The notes beneath the pieces are model-generated. The model was not told the DNA's origin. It made no database searches and saw only the letters and a program-made list of their open reading frames with translations. Shown one piece after another: positions 19,682-27,443 of a stretch of DNA of 64,000 bases. The stretch comes from Prostheceraeus crozeri (lineage: Eukaryota > Platyhelminthes > Polycladida > Euryleptidae), in the NCBI GenBank assembly GCA_907163375.1, contig CAJQUW010003176.1:62001-126000 (forward strand), given 5' to 3'. A program made the translations under genes and the position numbers. The number at the start of each line of letters is the position of its first letter. Position 1 is the stretch's first letter.

Positions 19682-20294
19682 AGTTTGTAGATAATCATGG
19701 GAGTTTTCAAAATATCACTTCGAAATCTAAATTCTTCCGGACACTCTTGCGTAAAGTCAATGAATAAGTAACCGTATGGTTTTTCAGTAGCTGCTTGAAA
19801 AATTTCAATTAAGGCTTTTGATCCTCTGGGTGCAACTTGTCGCGCTAAAATTTCAAATTGACTTTTATCTCGCGGATTCTTGAAAATAGCATAATAGTGT
19901 GTATTCAGGTTTCGTGTACGAGCTTCTTTTCCATCAGAAAACAAATTTTGTGTGATATAGATGATAAAACACCTTTTATGATGTGCTGCACGAGTGAACA
20001 TATCTGTAATATCTTTGGAATTCTTACTTTCTTTTAATAAATCATCCAATACAACAACATCATTAGACTGAAGTTTATCCACTGGAATAATTCCTTCATG
20101 TCGAATAAAGTTGCGACTTTGCAATTCCTGAAACAGGGACGGTTGATAAATACCATAACACAAAATCACTCGATTGATAGGTTCCTTAAACAACTCCCTT
20201 CTTTTATCCAATAAATTCAGCGTAAAAACAGTTTTACCTGCATGAGATGGACCTGATACAGTCAGAACTTTATCACATTGAAGTCTGAATCCAT
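19678..20294 (-). pseudogene. ATP: FtsK/HerA-type packaging ATPase (Polinton ATP), broken
   Basis: P-loop GPSHAGKT lies near the start of the region (about 20250), Walker B VVVLDDL about 65 residues on, then a sensor-like IIYITQN segment and a C-terminal LKTPMIIYKL. This is the A32/HerA-like genome-packaging ATPase of the family. It follows the ATGCAAA element at 20316 and overlaps the next gene by four bases. About one break near the 5' end. Confidence 0.85.
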
Positions 20295-20315
20295 TTTATT
20301 ACTTTGAGATTCAAC

Positions 20316-20323
20316 ATTTGCAT
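20316..20323 (-). promoter_or_regulatory. ATGCAAAT element before the ATPase
   Basis: Minus-strand octamer ATGCAAAT, 22 bases before the ATG at 20294. Confidence 0.5.
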
Positions 20324-20325
20324 AA

Positions 20326-20682
20326 TTAACGCTTAGAGCCAAAGATATTACCCAATAGGTTGCCCACGGCAGGAGCTATCATTGGAAGTATTGCTGAAAG
20401 GAAACCGCCCTTTTGTGTTAGAGTTTTCCTCTTTCTTTGAAGGGTGACTTTAGGATTGGAGATGAAACGCAATTTCGTAGCATATCGCTTAAGTAACTTT
20501 CGTTGTTTTGGCGCTAATTTCTTCGTCCTCAACTTCCTCACATGAGAAATAATTTCACGAATGAATTTATCGTTAGCATGTCGTATAGCATTGTATCACT
20601 GATTTGCTTTCATTCGTCGGAGAGCTTGAATGGCTGAAGAAAACTTTTGACTTTTACGTTTCGTCATTTTACGTTTCGCCAT
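20326..20682 (-). pseudogene. small basic core/membrane-active protein with C-terminal QKGGFL motif, broken
   Basis: About 118 codons. Very basic N-terminal half (KRKMTKRKS...), a helical KFIREIISHVRKL region, then KQRKLLKRYATKLRFISNPKV and the family end QKGGFLSAILPMIAPAVGNLLGNIF, a hydrophobic Gly/Ala-rich helix. Such short proteins are widespread in animal Polintons and resemble adenoviral core or membrane-lytic peptides (inference). About one break. Confidence 0.7.
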
Positions 20683-20720
20683 TTTCCGTATTAGTCTTTG
20701 CTAAAACCTATCTTTATCAC

Positions 20721-20728
20721 ATTTGCAT
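20721..20728 (-). promoter_or_regulatory. ATGCAAAT element before the small core protein
   Basis: Minus-strand octamer ATGCAAAT, 39 bases before the ATG at 20682. Confidence 0.45.
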
Positions 20729-20733
20729 AGGTA

Positions 20734-21063
20734 CTAACTATTGCGGCATAAGTGACACTCGAAATGAGCAATATCACAGTGGTTACATTTGCAAAGTTGA
20801 ATGCAATTACGTATGAAACAGCGTTGACAAAAAGCATGCTTACATCTCTTGAAGATGCGCTTTTCATTTCCATCCTTTCGCTTACATACATCACAACACA
20901 TAGTTTCACCGTTACTGATGTCTATAGCAAGTCTTTTTGAAGATATGAATTTGCTAGCCTTTTCTAAATAATAGACACATGTACAGAAGGAATATACTTC
21001 GAGAGTGAGCAGACATAGCTCGAAAACCAGTTGTGCTACAATCAAGTACCACTGCATTTTCAA
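20734..21063 (-). CDS. RING-like zinc-binding protein with N-terminal membrane segment
   Basis: 109 residues. Residues 4-35 are hydrophobic (a likely signal anchor). Residues 57-107 carry CDVC...CKHAFCQRC...CKCNHC...CHLC, the cysteine/histidine order of a RING finger. RING proteins normally act as E3 ubiquitin ligases, and several DNA viruses use them against host defences. The role here is inference. It overlaps the upstream gene start by four bases. Confidence 0.6.
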   Translation of the reverse strand: MKMQWYLIVAQLVFELCLLTLEVYSFCTCVYYLEKASKFISSKRLAIDISNGETMCCDVCKRKDGNEKRIFKRCKHAFCQRCFIRNCIQLCKCNHCDIAHFECHLCRNS

Positions 21064-21398
21064 TTTTTCTTTAAGGAAAGTTGAATGTGAATATCTGAAA
21101 TCGCTTCAATCACTAGACTGCTACCATGATGGTTAAATGCGTTAAGACGTTCAGCAATTTTTATCATATGTCTTTTAAAAAATTCTTCGGGGTGATCTAC
21201 CACTTCCATTGAATAAGAAGCAAAATGGAAAGAGCGACTTTCCACCTCTTCCTTTCCAAAATGACTAAACTTAATTTTCGCAACTAATCGCGCCATGATA
21301 ATGCTATCAGAGAATGTATTCATTAACTCTAGAAATAGAGTGCTAGCATCATCGACCACTGCTTCGATGTCGGTCTCATCTTTATGAAAATTTATCAC
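21060..21398 (-). CDS. stand-alone copy of the polB N-terminal accessory domain
   Basis: 112 residues that align with a segment of the polymerase gene (about 7660-7930). Both run from a hydrophobic strand (MARLVAKIKF / MKALIYLKIKY) through a charged linker and EVVD to a helix IAERLNAFNHHGSSLVIEAISDIHIQL / LKLNIDKFNERDSGLVFGGIETAMIKI. It therefore looks like a duplicated or split-off domain that may work with the polymerase. Function of the domain is unknown to me. The frame looks whole. Confidence 0.6.
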   Translation of the reverse strand: MINFHKDETDIEAVVDDASTLFLELMNTFSDSIIMARLVAKIKFSHFGKEEVESRSFHFASYSMEVVDHPEEFFKRHMIKIAERLNAFNHHGSSLVIEAISDIHIQLSLKKN

Positions 21399-21557
21399 AT
21401 AATCTTGAACAGCTCCTTTTAAACTTTGCCTATGAAAAAGTAATGTTCCTCAGTCGTTTGAGAAAGACATGATCGCCCTTTATCTAACCCATCCATTGCA
21501 TGAAAACAACAACTCTTCTCATAGTAATATTTATTGAATAACGGTAACAAGCATGCA

Positions 21558-22094
21558 TTATAAATCAATGGTTTGAAAGAGATAAAATAGATACAGCTGG
21601 TAACTATCATGCAGCGAGCAATGATAACCATGCAGGACTTTGGCAGTGTTGAGGTAAGGAGGAAAGAAGCATTGGTTATGAACGTAGCTACTACAACGAA
21701 TAGACAAAATAGGAACACACAAATCCTTAAAACGTTTCGTGACTTCATGATAATGTTGATTCACTCTACTATCCCAAGGCGGGAGCAAAATATCATCAAT
21801 GATTAGATTAGGAAATACTTTCCTCTCCTTACCAGGATTATTACAAAAGATGCGTACGAGTATAACATTGAAAGCAGCTAACCATCGTTTAAAGTCAATA
21901 AGAAGAGCACTCTCACAAGAAAAGCCATAGTCTTGCAAATATTTCAGATTAAGTCCATGAATGTGTTTTCTCGCCCATTGATCAACATTGGGATCGCAGT
22001 TGGCATGTTGATGATAGACACTAACAATCTGATATGTCCAATTGTTCATAGCAATAGCACTGAGCTCCTGTACAGGTTCACCCTCACAATCCAT
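21558..22094 (-). CDS. DEDD (DnaQ/RNase T-like) 3'-5' exonuclease-like protein
   Basis: 178 residues starting MDCEGEPVQELSAI, the DxE exonuclease motif I. WARKHIHGLN and LLIDFKRWL follow as motif II region, and the end GYHCSLHDSYQLYLFYLF supplies the terminal His/Asp motif. This pattern (DCEG...HIHGLN...HCSLxDxYxLYL) is typical of an exonuclease-like family found in many animal Polintons. Probable roles are nucleic-acid trimming or repair. A 109-residue hydrophobic open frame (21419-21748) overlaps its end and is regarded as fortuitous. Confidence 0.65.
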   Translation of the reverse strand: MDCEGEPVQELSAIAMNNWTYQIVSVYHQHANCDPNVDQWARKHIHGLNLKYLQDYGFSCESALLIDFKRWLAAFNVILVRIFCNNPGKERKVFPNLIIDDILLPPWDSRVNQHYHEVTKRFKDLCVPILSIRCSSYVHNQCFFPPYLNTAKVLHGYHCSLHDSYQLYLFYLFQTIDL

Positions 22095-22146
22095 AAAAAT
22101 GATGATAGAAGCCTAAAACGGAAATTTACACATCTAAGGAAGCGTT

Positions 22147-22374
22147 CTATAACATATTACAAAATGAAGAATTACATCGATGCTTTTCACGACAAAATAC
22201 ACAAATGATATGATGGAAACGAAGAAGTAAAATGTATCTAATAAGACCACGTCCACGACACTCAAAGCACATAAGCGAATTGTCATAGGGTAGAGTTAGG
22301 AAAGGACTAGTAATTCTCCTTCTTTGATTTGCGTTTTGATGCAGCATTCTTCTCCGACTTGCGCTTCGTACCAC
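22147..22374 (-). CDS. possible small zinc-binding protein
   Basis: A 75-residue open frame with CFEC...CVFCREKHRC in its second half, a potential zinc knuckle. It overlaps the end of the piggyBac-interrupted gene. Weak support; may be fortuitous. Confidence 0.3.
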   Translation of the reverse strand: MVRSASRRRMLHQNANQRRRITSPFLTLPYDNSLMCFECRGRGLIRYILLLRFHHIICVFCREKHRCNSSFCNML

Positions 22375-22379
22375 TGCTG

Positions 22380-22383
22380 TTAA
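22380..22383. repeat. piggyBac TTAA target duplication, left
   Basis: TTAA immediately outside the left CCCTTATCGG end; the same TTAA occurs at 24959-24962. Confidence 0.9.
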
Positions 22384-22793
22384 CCCTTATCGGTATGCAA
22401 CTTTGGAACACCCTCATCGGTATAAGTGTCACATTTTGTTGCAAATGTCTTCTAAATGCATCCAATGATTTTTGATCTCCATCTATTACATTTTTCTTAA
22501 AAGAATCGATATTTTTGTTCTGAAGACGTTTAGGTAATTGAAAGTGGAACATACAGAACTGGTTACTAACTGAAATAAAACATTATATAGGCCTACACTT
22601 TAAATCGATTACAGTATAAATGCGATTAATCCGATACGCAGAAAAGGCAACAACTTTCAACTTCCTTAATGTTTGTATCTGCTTGCATGTGCATGTTCAA
22701 ATAATATAGAATTCTACATTAAAAAACAGAGTACACAAAATATTCAAGGTTATTTTCATTCAATTCTATGATACACAGATCGTAGGCTACAAC

Positions 22794-24446
22794 TCAGATT
22801 CTCAACAGTATAAGCACTTTGTGAGCTTCGCTACTCTGCGATGACGAGGACACACGAAGTTTTGACAGAGACACTGATGACCACACTTTGCAACGGCCAA
22901 ATTTTGATTGAAGAGTGGTCAAAAGAAGAGAAGTTGCTGGTTGCGTAAACCCCAAGATCTCTGCGGCATGTTTCGTAGCACGCGGCAAGTTACGGCTTTT
23001 CTTGTGTCTCGTTTCTGCATATGGTTTGGCCAACATCAAACTCAACTGTTTCATGAAATGTCGCCGAGAGTTTGGATAACCGTCGTGTTTCATTATGAGA
23101 AAAGCGTTGAAAGCCGACACATCAAGCATATTATAAAAAAGAAGTAACGGCCAACGAACTGTCTTTCTCCTGCATGTAAATTCCTCAATGTTCTCATCGA
23201 ACTGGTCCACTCCTTTCTTCCCGAAGTTGTAGTCGATTATCATTCGTGGTTTCACTGACGATTCCGGAACAATTTCATTGCCAGAGTGAGATGAGCTTAA
23301 CAACACAACGTTTCGGTTCTTCTTCGGACAGTAGGAAACCATAACAATCTTGTTTTCGTGATCACGAACGAAAACTGAAGAATTAGGCTGGCGATCCTTA
23401 CTTTTCAATTGTGGGGGAATTTCTCTTCTGTTTATCCTCACGGTCCCTAGCAACGTTAAATCTTTCTCGAGGAGTGAAGTAGCGAGAGAATAACTGGTGA
23501 AATAATTATCTGTCACAATATCTCGACGAGATCCATACACTGGTACGCACAATTCCATCACTACATCTTTTTCGAGATTTCTGTGAACTTTGTTGTCTTT
23601 CTTTCCGATGTAGATAATTGAATTCAGAGCAAAACCACTCTTGGCCTCACAAAGCCAAAATATCTTGACTCCATATTTAGCAGGCTTTGACGGTAAATAT
23701 GTTCTTCCGGGTACCTTGCCCCGGTATCCGACAAGCTGTTCATCAACGGTTAGGACAGTATCAGGTACATAAAATCTCATTAAGTTGCGTTGGAACAAGT
23801 CCCATATCTCCCGTATGGCAGTGAGGCGATCATCCTTCAGACGTTCTTCCCGATTTCGAAAGTCATCGAACCTCGCGGTGCGAAGAAAAAATTTGAATCG
23901 CAGAATGCTGATCACGGCCCGAAAGAATGGCCTTCCATCGGTAGGATTCCACAATTCTTCTATCGATGTGACATTGTCTCTATCGAGACCAGCCCGCAGT
24001 AAAATTGACAGACAAGCTAATATTTCGTCGAAAGTGAATGGACACATGTACGAATGAATTTTCCTGACAGTCCGTATGACGTCGCTCACTTTCCTATTTG
24101 TGTATCTCAAAATAATGAGGACGATTTCTTCGTTGATAAACAACTGAAATGCCTCCTTCTCTGATGATGGGTGAGCCAGATTACGCGGATGAAAGTTCGT
24201 GATATTTTGGTTTCTTGACCTGGACTGAAATGGCTCTGTCGAGAAAATTATATCGTTTACTTGAATTTCCGAAGGGAGAACCTCTTCCTCTACTTCATTG
24301 CTGTCACTTTCGCTGTCAGTGTCATTTTGAATGGGAGACAGTTCACCGAAAATTTCGTCTTCTGATGCACTTTCGTCGAACGAATCATTGTTTTCGCTGA
24401 GATTCATGATCAATTCCATCGCGGCTTTAGCACTTAGTCGAGTCAT
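22794..24446 (-). CDS. piggyBac transposase (DDE_Tnp_1_7), C-terminal Cys-rich domain out of frame
   Basis: 550 residues. Acidic N-terminus (Asp/Glu/Ser-rich, 20-60), then the piggyBac catalytic fold. The aspartates lie in TVDEQLVGYRG (D235), DIVTDNYFTSYS (D313) and KKGVDQFDE (D414/D417), all present. Neighbouring family motifs GRTYLPSKPAKYGVKIFWLCE and RKTVRWPLLLFYNMLD are intact. After about residue 515 the frame becomes Ser/Leu-rich. The cysteine/histidine zinc-finger tail expected in piggyBac transposases reads in the next frame (CGHQCLCQNFVCPRHRR, ending KCLYC) up to 22802. A small indel near 22880-22895 probably put it out of frame. Otherwise the gene looks whole and recent. Confidence 0.93.
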   Translation of the reverse strand: MTRLSAKAAMELIMNLSENNDSFDESASEDEIFGELSPIQNDTDSESDSNEVEEEVLPSEIQVNDIIFSTEPFQSRSRNQNITNFHPRNLAHPSSEKEAFQLFINEEIVLIILRYTNRKVSDVIRTVRKIHSYMCPFTFDEILACLSILLRAGLDRDNVTSIEELWNPTDGRPFFRAVISILRFKFFLRTARFDDFRNREERLKDDRLTAIREIWDLFQRNLMRFYVPDTVLTVDEQLVGYRGKVPGRTYLPSKPAKYGVKIFWLCEAKSGFALNSIIYIGKKDNKVHRNLEKDVVMELCVPVYGSRRDIVTDNYFTSYSLATSLLEKDLTLLGTVRINRREIPPQLKSKDRQPNSSVFVRDHENKIVMVSYCPKKNRNVVLLSSSHSGNEIVPESSVKPRMIIDYNFGKKGVDQFDENIEEFTCRRKTVRWPLLLFYNMLDVSAFNAFLIMKHDGYPNSRRHFMKQLSLMLAKPYAETRHKKSRNLPRATKHAAEILGFTQPATSLLLTTLQSKFGRCKVWSSVSLSKLRVSSSSQSSEAHKVLILLRI

Positions 24447-24912
24447 CGTTTGACGTTAGATCACTGTGCAATTTACGAAACACGTAGTCAAGGTTTGGCG
24501 GTCACACGTCTGCACTGTATCGCATATCGCCAGTGAGCGTTCGCACAGAGGGATAACGTTCTCCCGTATTCTCAAATGTATAGCTGCGTGTGTTTATTGA
24601 TACGCCCATGGGAAGATGGCAATGAGTAATCAAGAGGTAACTTTGGAAGGCAAGTAATCAACCATCGCTAACTAGTGAAAAAGATTAATAGCGATATTGC
24701 GGTCATTACAATGACTGCAGTAGGACAAGATCGGTGACCTTTGTGAATGCAACAAAACGTGACACTCATACCGATGAAGGTGTTTTGCAACTGAGCCATG
24801 ATTTAAACAACGGATTAAAATTTATCAGCGCAGGGAATCTTTATTGTTAACATTTCTTCATCGTCACAAGAGGAAAAATATATTGAGTAATTAGTAACAA
24901 AGATATCGCTAT
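24447..24912. other. piggyBac 5' region, non-coding
   Basis: Sequence between the transposase start and the right terminus. It contains the subterminal inverted-repeat copy at about 24750-24785. No open frame of interest. Confidence 0.6.
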
Positions 24913-24958
24913 TTAAGAATTCTTTGCAACAAAATGTGACGGCGTATACCGATAAGGG

Positions 24959-24962
24959 TTAA
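24959..24962. repeat. piggyBac TTAA target duplication, right
   Basis: Follows the terminal sequence ACCGATAAGGG. The interrupted Polinton gene reads across this end into the transposon for about a dozen codons. Confidence 0.9.
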
Positions 24963-25719
24963 GGATTTGATCAATTATGTCATCCACGTTGGGTGGTTTT
25001 GGAATATATAGGATGGATTCCATATGCATGGAGAGAGAGACTATTTTATTATCCTTGTGTCGACCATAATATAGCCCATTCACTTTGAAAAGGATATCCC
25101 AAGTACCTTCTCCGAGCTCATCACATCTGATGGGTATTGAATGATCTCCATCCTTCTTATAGTAAGTACACCAATGTGATACCGGTAGGCAAATGTGATT
25201 ACCATCCCAAATCTTTCTATAGGGAGTATCCTTGTCATCTCTAGCCTTCCACTCTTGAGCAAGAGGAGTAGGAATGTCCATATTTAATGTCACGTACTCC
25301 TCAATAATATCAAGTTGGTGGCGAATGTACGGACTCACGGGGATCAGTATGTAGTCCCCATACTGATTGCGCATTATCTTGACATCCGTGGAAGGGAGCA
25401 TTCCCGTTTGGAGTACTACGCTATGATCATCATAACGCAAGACTTGTTTAAATTTACGCTGTAGCGGTGTAGGATTATGTACCTTGGTTGTTTCTTCCAC
25501 TGGCCTCAGTTGTAGATGATCTGACCGTAGCGAACCTTGTAACGTTTGACCGCCATTTTGTCTTACTAGTGCAGCAGATGGAGTAGATGCCTGAAAATGA
25601 AAAAGATTGTATTAAGTTTACGTTCAAGGGAGGAGAGGGAGGAAAGTAGCGACTTACCATTTTAGTTGGATAATAGAATAGAGAGAGAAAATATGCGTCC
25701 GTCACTCGTGTGATTCAAC

Positions 25720-25800
25720 GATGGAATGATTCTCACTGTGGAAGGCTCGCTATTTATATAGAAATGCTTGATTCTCATTGGATGATGATCCTCATTGGAC
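25720..25800 (-). promoter_or_regulatory. TATA promoter at the Polinton right end
   Basis: On the minus strand two CCAAT boxes (25793-25798 and 25776-25781) precede TATATAAATA at 25751-25760, with an initiator-like AATCATTCC about 30 bp downstream. The transcript would start about 60-70 bp before the ATG-only exon at 25658-25660. It mirrors the divergent polB promoter, which also combines CCAAT, TATA and an ATG-terminated first exon. Confidence 0.7.
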
Positions 25801-25811
25801 AATAACATCAA

Positions 25812-26555
25812 GCTGATTCCAAATCTGAAATCCGTTTTCCAATCCGATGCTTCGTTTTGAAGCTACAGCCCAAAACGTCCCAAATTCTAACTCTTGTCGT
25901 TTTTCGCCAATGTCCCAAAATCTTAAATGGCGTCTCACATCTAAACGAAGACAGATATGAACAAGCCGTTTGTTTCACTGAATTTGTCTCACTCTTACCT
26001 TTCAAACGAGCTATGGCACGACAAAATCCGTCCACTGGAAGCCAAGATCGAAGCGAGCTCTCCTGAGGGGGGGGACGTCAGCGAAAATTTTTTCTCTCCG
26101 ATTGCGTTCAAACTCACCATACCGATGCAGAATTTCACGCTGAATACAAATCTGGCCTCCGTTTTCACATCCGAGCACTCCTTCCACTCGAAACAACCCA
26201 TTTTACAACCCAACATTCAGCAGATTGCACGAAAAACATCACACACTATAGCCTCAAGACTAATCCTGGCGGTCGCCCAAGACCACCACGACACTCTGTC
26301 GTTCCAGAGGGGGGGGAGTCAGCGAACATTTTGTGAACGTGGACCAACCTGGCCGGCACACCACGACAGACCACAACCTCTGTCGTTCCAGAGTGGGGGG
26401 ACTCAGACTCGAAGCACCACGGCGGCCGACCACGACACTCTGGCGTTCCAGAGGAGGGGGGACTCAGACTCGAAGCACCACGGCGGCCGACCACGACACT
26501 CTGCCGTTCCAGAGGGGGGGCGCGCCGGTCGAGTGTTCGCCGTTTTATTACTACT
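25812..26555 (-). repeat. Polinton right terminal inverted repeat
   Basis: About 744 bp, the inverted copy of 1201-1797. It is longer because it carries four GC-rich subterminal units (about 26290-26530) instead of two. Confidence 0.92.
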
Positions 26556-26561
26556 AACAAA
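26556..26561. repeat. 6-bp target-site duplication, right copy (AACAAA)
   Basis: Exact copy of 1195-1200, directly after the terminal ...TATTACTACT. Confidence 0.9.
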
Positions 26562-27206
26562 TGAAATTCAAGTATAACATAATTAGGCAAAAATACTAAA
26601 CCTTTAAAAGGTACAAAATAACGGCCACTATATGTTAGAGATTTTGCACCTTATTGCGAAGACAACATAAAATACATTATTTCTGTGCCTTAAATTGTCA
26701 TCGAAAGAGCAAGAGTGTAGAAGCGAATGTGGGTAATCAGCAGAAGGTGCGGCATAGATAGTTTTTAAATATTCTTTTAACCATGCAGTGAATCACATAT
26801 TTGGGAAAGCTTTGAGACTTGCAAAAAGATGCGTGTTGAATGCTGCATCGTCTTTGGATTGCACTCGTTGATGATAAATGTGAACAAATTTATCATCAAC
26901 AGAATGTACCTTGCAACATCAGTTATTCCTTCTATGTAACCTTTTGTGCAATATTTCTTTCTCCCCGGCATCAGTGCATCAACGTCTTGATAATATTTGT
27001 GTGAAATTCTTAAAGAAAGTCTCATAATCCTGTCTCCCATCCTCTCGTACCCTTTTTCATGTTCCGTAAACCCATTGATTCTCTAAGACATACCCGTTGA
27101 CTCCTACCACCTCGTCAAATGCGCCAATCTTATTATAACAATACCATTGTTAGCTTCTCCTCGCTGATCAGATTATTGTATTCTCTCTGTATGGTTTCAA
27201 AATTTC
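26562..27206. other. host sequence right of the Polinton, nothing recognised
   Basis: AT-rich with no convincing open frame. A small inverted repeat around TGATAAATTTGTTCA near 26872-26902 is the only structure seen. Confidence 0.4.
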
Positions 27207-27270
27207 TACTGTAACCTAGTACCGCTCTGTATTAGGAAATAAAGTTGATAATTATTATTATTAAAAAAAA
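27207..27270 (+). repeat. possible retroposon 3' tail with (ATT)n
   Basis: AATAAAG followed by a short ATT run and poly-A looks like the 3' end of a non-LTR retroposon or SINE. The body upstream is not recognised. Confidence 0.3.
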
Positions 27271-27443
27271 TCACATTTGATGTTTCTTGAAGTGTAAATA
27301 TCATTTTACATATTCATCGCAATGGCTTGGCCTACTTTTAATCCAAATATTCCACTTTTCATATACCGGTCTGCATGTTTAAGTTGAATTCCATGCAGAA
27401 ATCAATCGCATCAATCTCCTTTTGTACTCATAAGCACAGGTAT

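Larger units (their letters stand above)
22384..24958 (-). mobile_element. piggyBac-family DNA transposon inserted in the Polinton
   Basis: 2575 bp with terminal inverted repeats CCCTTATCGGTATrC flanked by TTAA on both sides. A second, subterminal copy of the motif (CATCGGTATnAGTGTCAC followed by TTTTGTTGCA) lies at about 22412-22440 on the left and 24750-24785 on the right in inverted orientation. A nearly complete transposase gene is inside. The insertion is younger than the Polinton gene it splits. Confidence 0.92.
22307..25660 (-). pseudogene. Polinton right-end gene (OB-like, unknown), split by piggyBac insertion
   Basis: The first gene behind the right-end TATA promoter. Exon 1 ends directly after the ATG (25658-25660). 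A predicted intron (25591-25657) has a GTAAGT donor and CAG acceptor, and the main exon starts at 25590. About 210 codons lie right of the insertion: Ser/Ala-rich start, then beta-rich sequence with VSPYIRHQL, WDGNHICLPVSHW, RCDELGEGTWDILFKVNGLYYG. The short basic Lys/Arg/Ser end of the gene lies left of the transposon (22307-22383). An ssDNA-binding OB-fold role is only a guess from size, beta pattern and early-gene position. The piggyBac insertion is its one obvious lesion. Confidence 0.6.
1201..26555. mobile_element. Polinton/Maverick element, broken, with nested piggyBac
   Basis: A self-synthesising DNA transposon and virus-like element. It is defined by long inverted repeats starting AGTAGTAATAAAACGG, a 6-bp duplication, and the family gene set: protein-primed PolB, retroviral-type integrase with chromodomain, adenain-like protease, FtsK/HerA-type ATPase and double-jelly-roll capsid protein. 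Length without the piggyBac insertion is about 22.8 kb, normal to large for the family. Most reading frames are long and recognisable. I estimate about six small breaks spread over the genes plus one transposon insertion, so it is a fossil. The inverted repeats differ at only a few percent of aligned positions and the target duplication is intact, so the insertion looks fairly recent. Confidence 0.95.

Noticed and set aside
21419-21748. 109-residue hydrophobic frame
   Set aside because: Overlaps the end of the exonuclease-like gene in another frame. Hydrophobicity follows from the frame of an aromatic-rich coding region.
25808-26590. Open frames of 206 and 114 residues in the right terminal repeat
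   Set aside because: Same reason: they mirror the left repeat and the GC-rich units.
26872-26902. Small inverted repeat as a terminator or RNA hairpin
   Set aside because: Arms are AT-only and isolated; expected by chance in AT-rich DNA.
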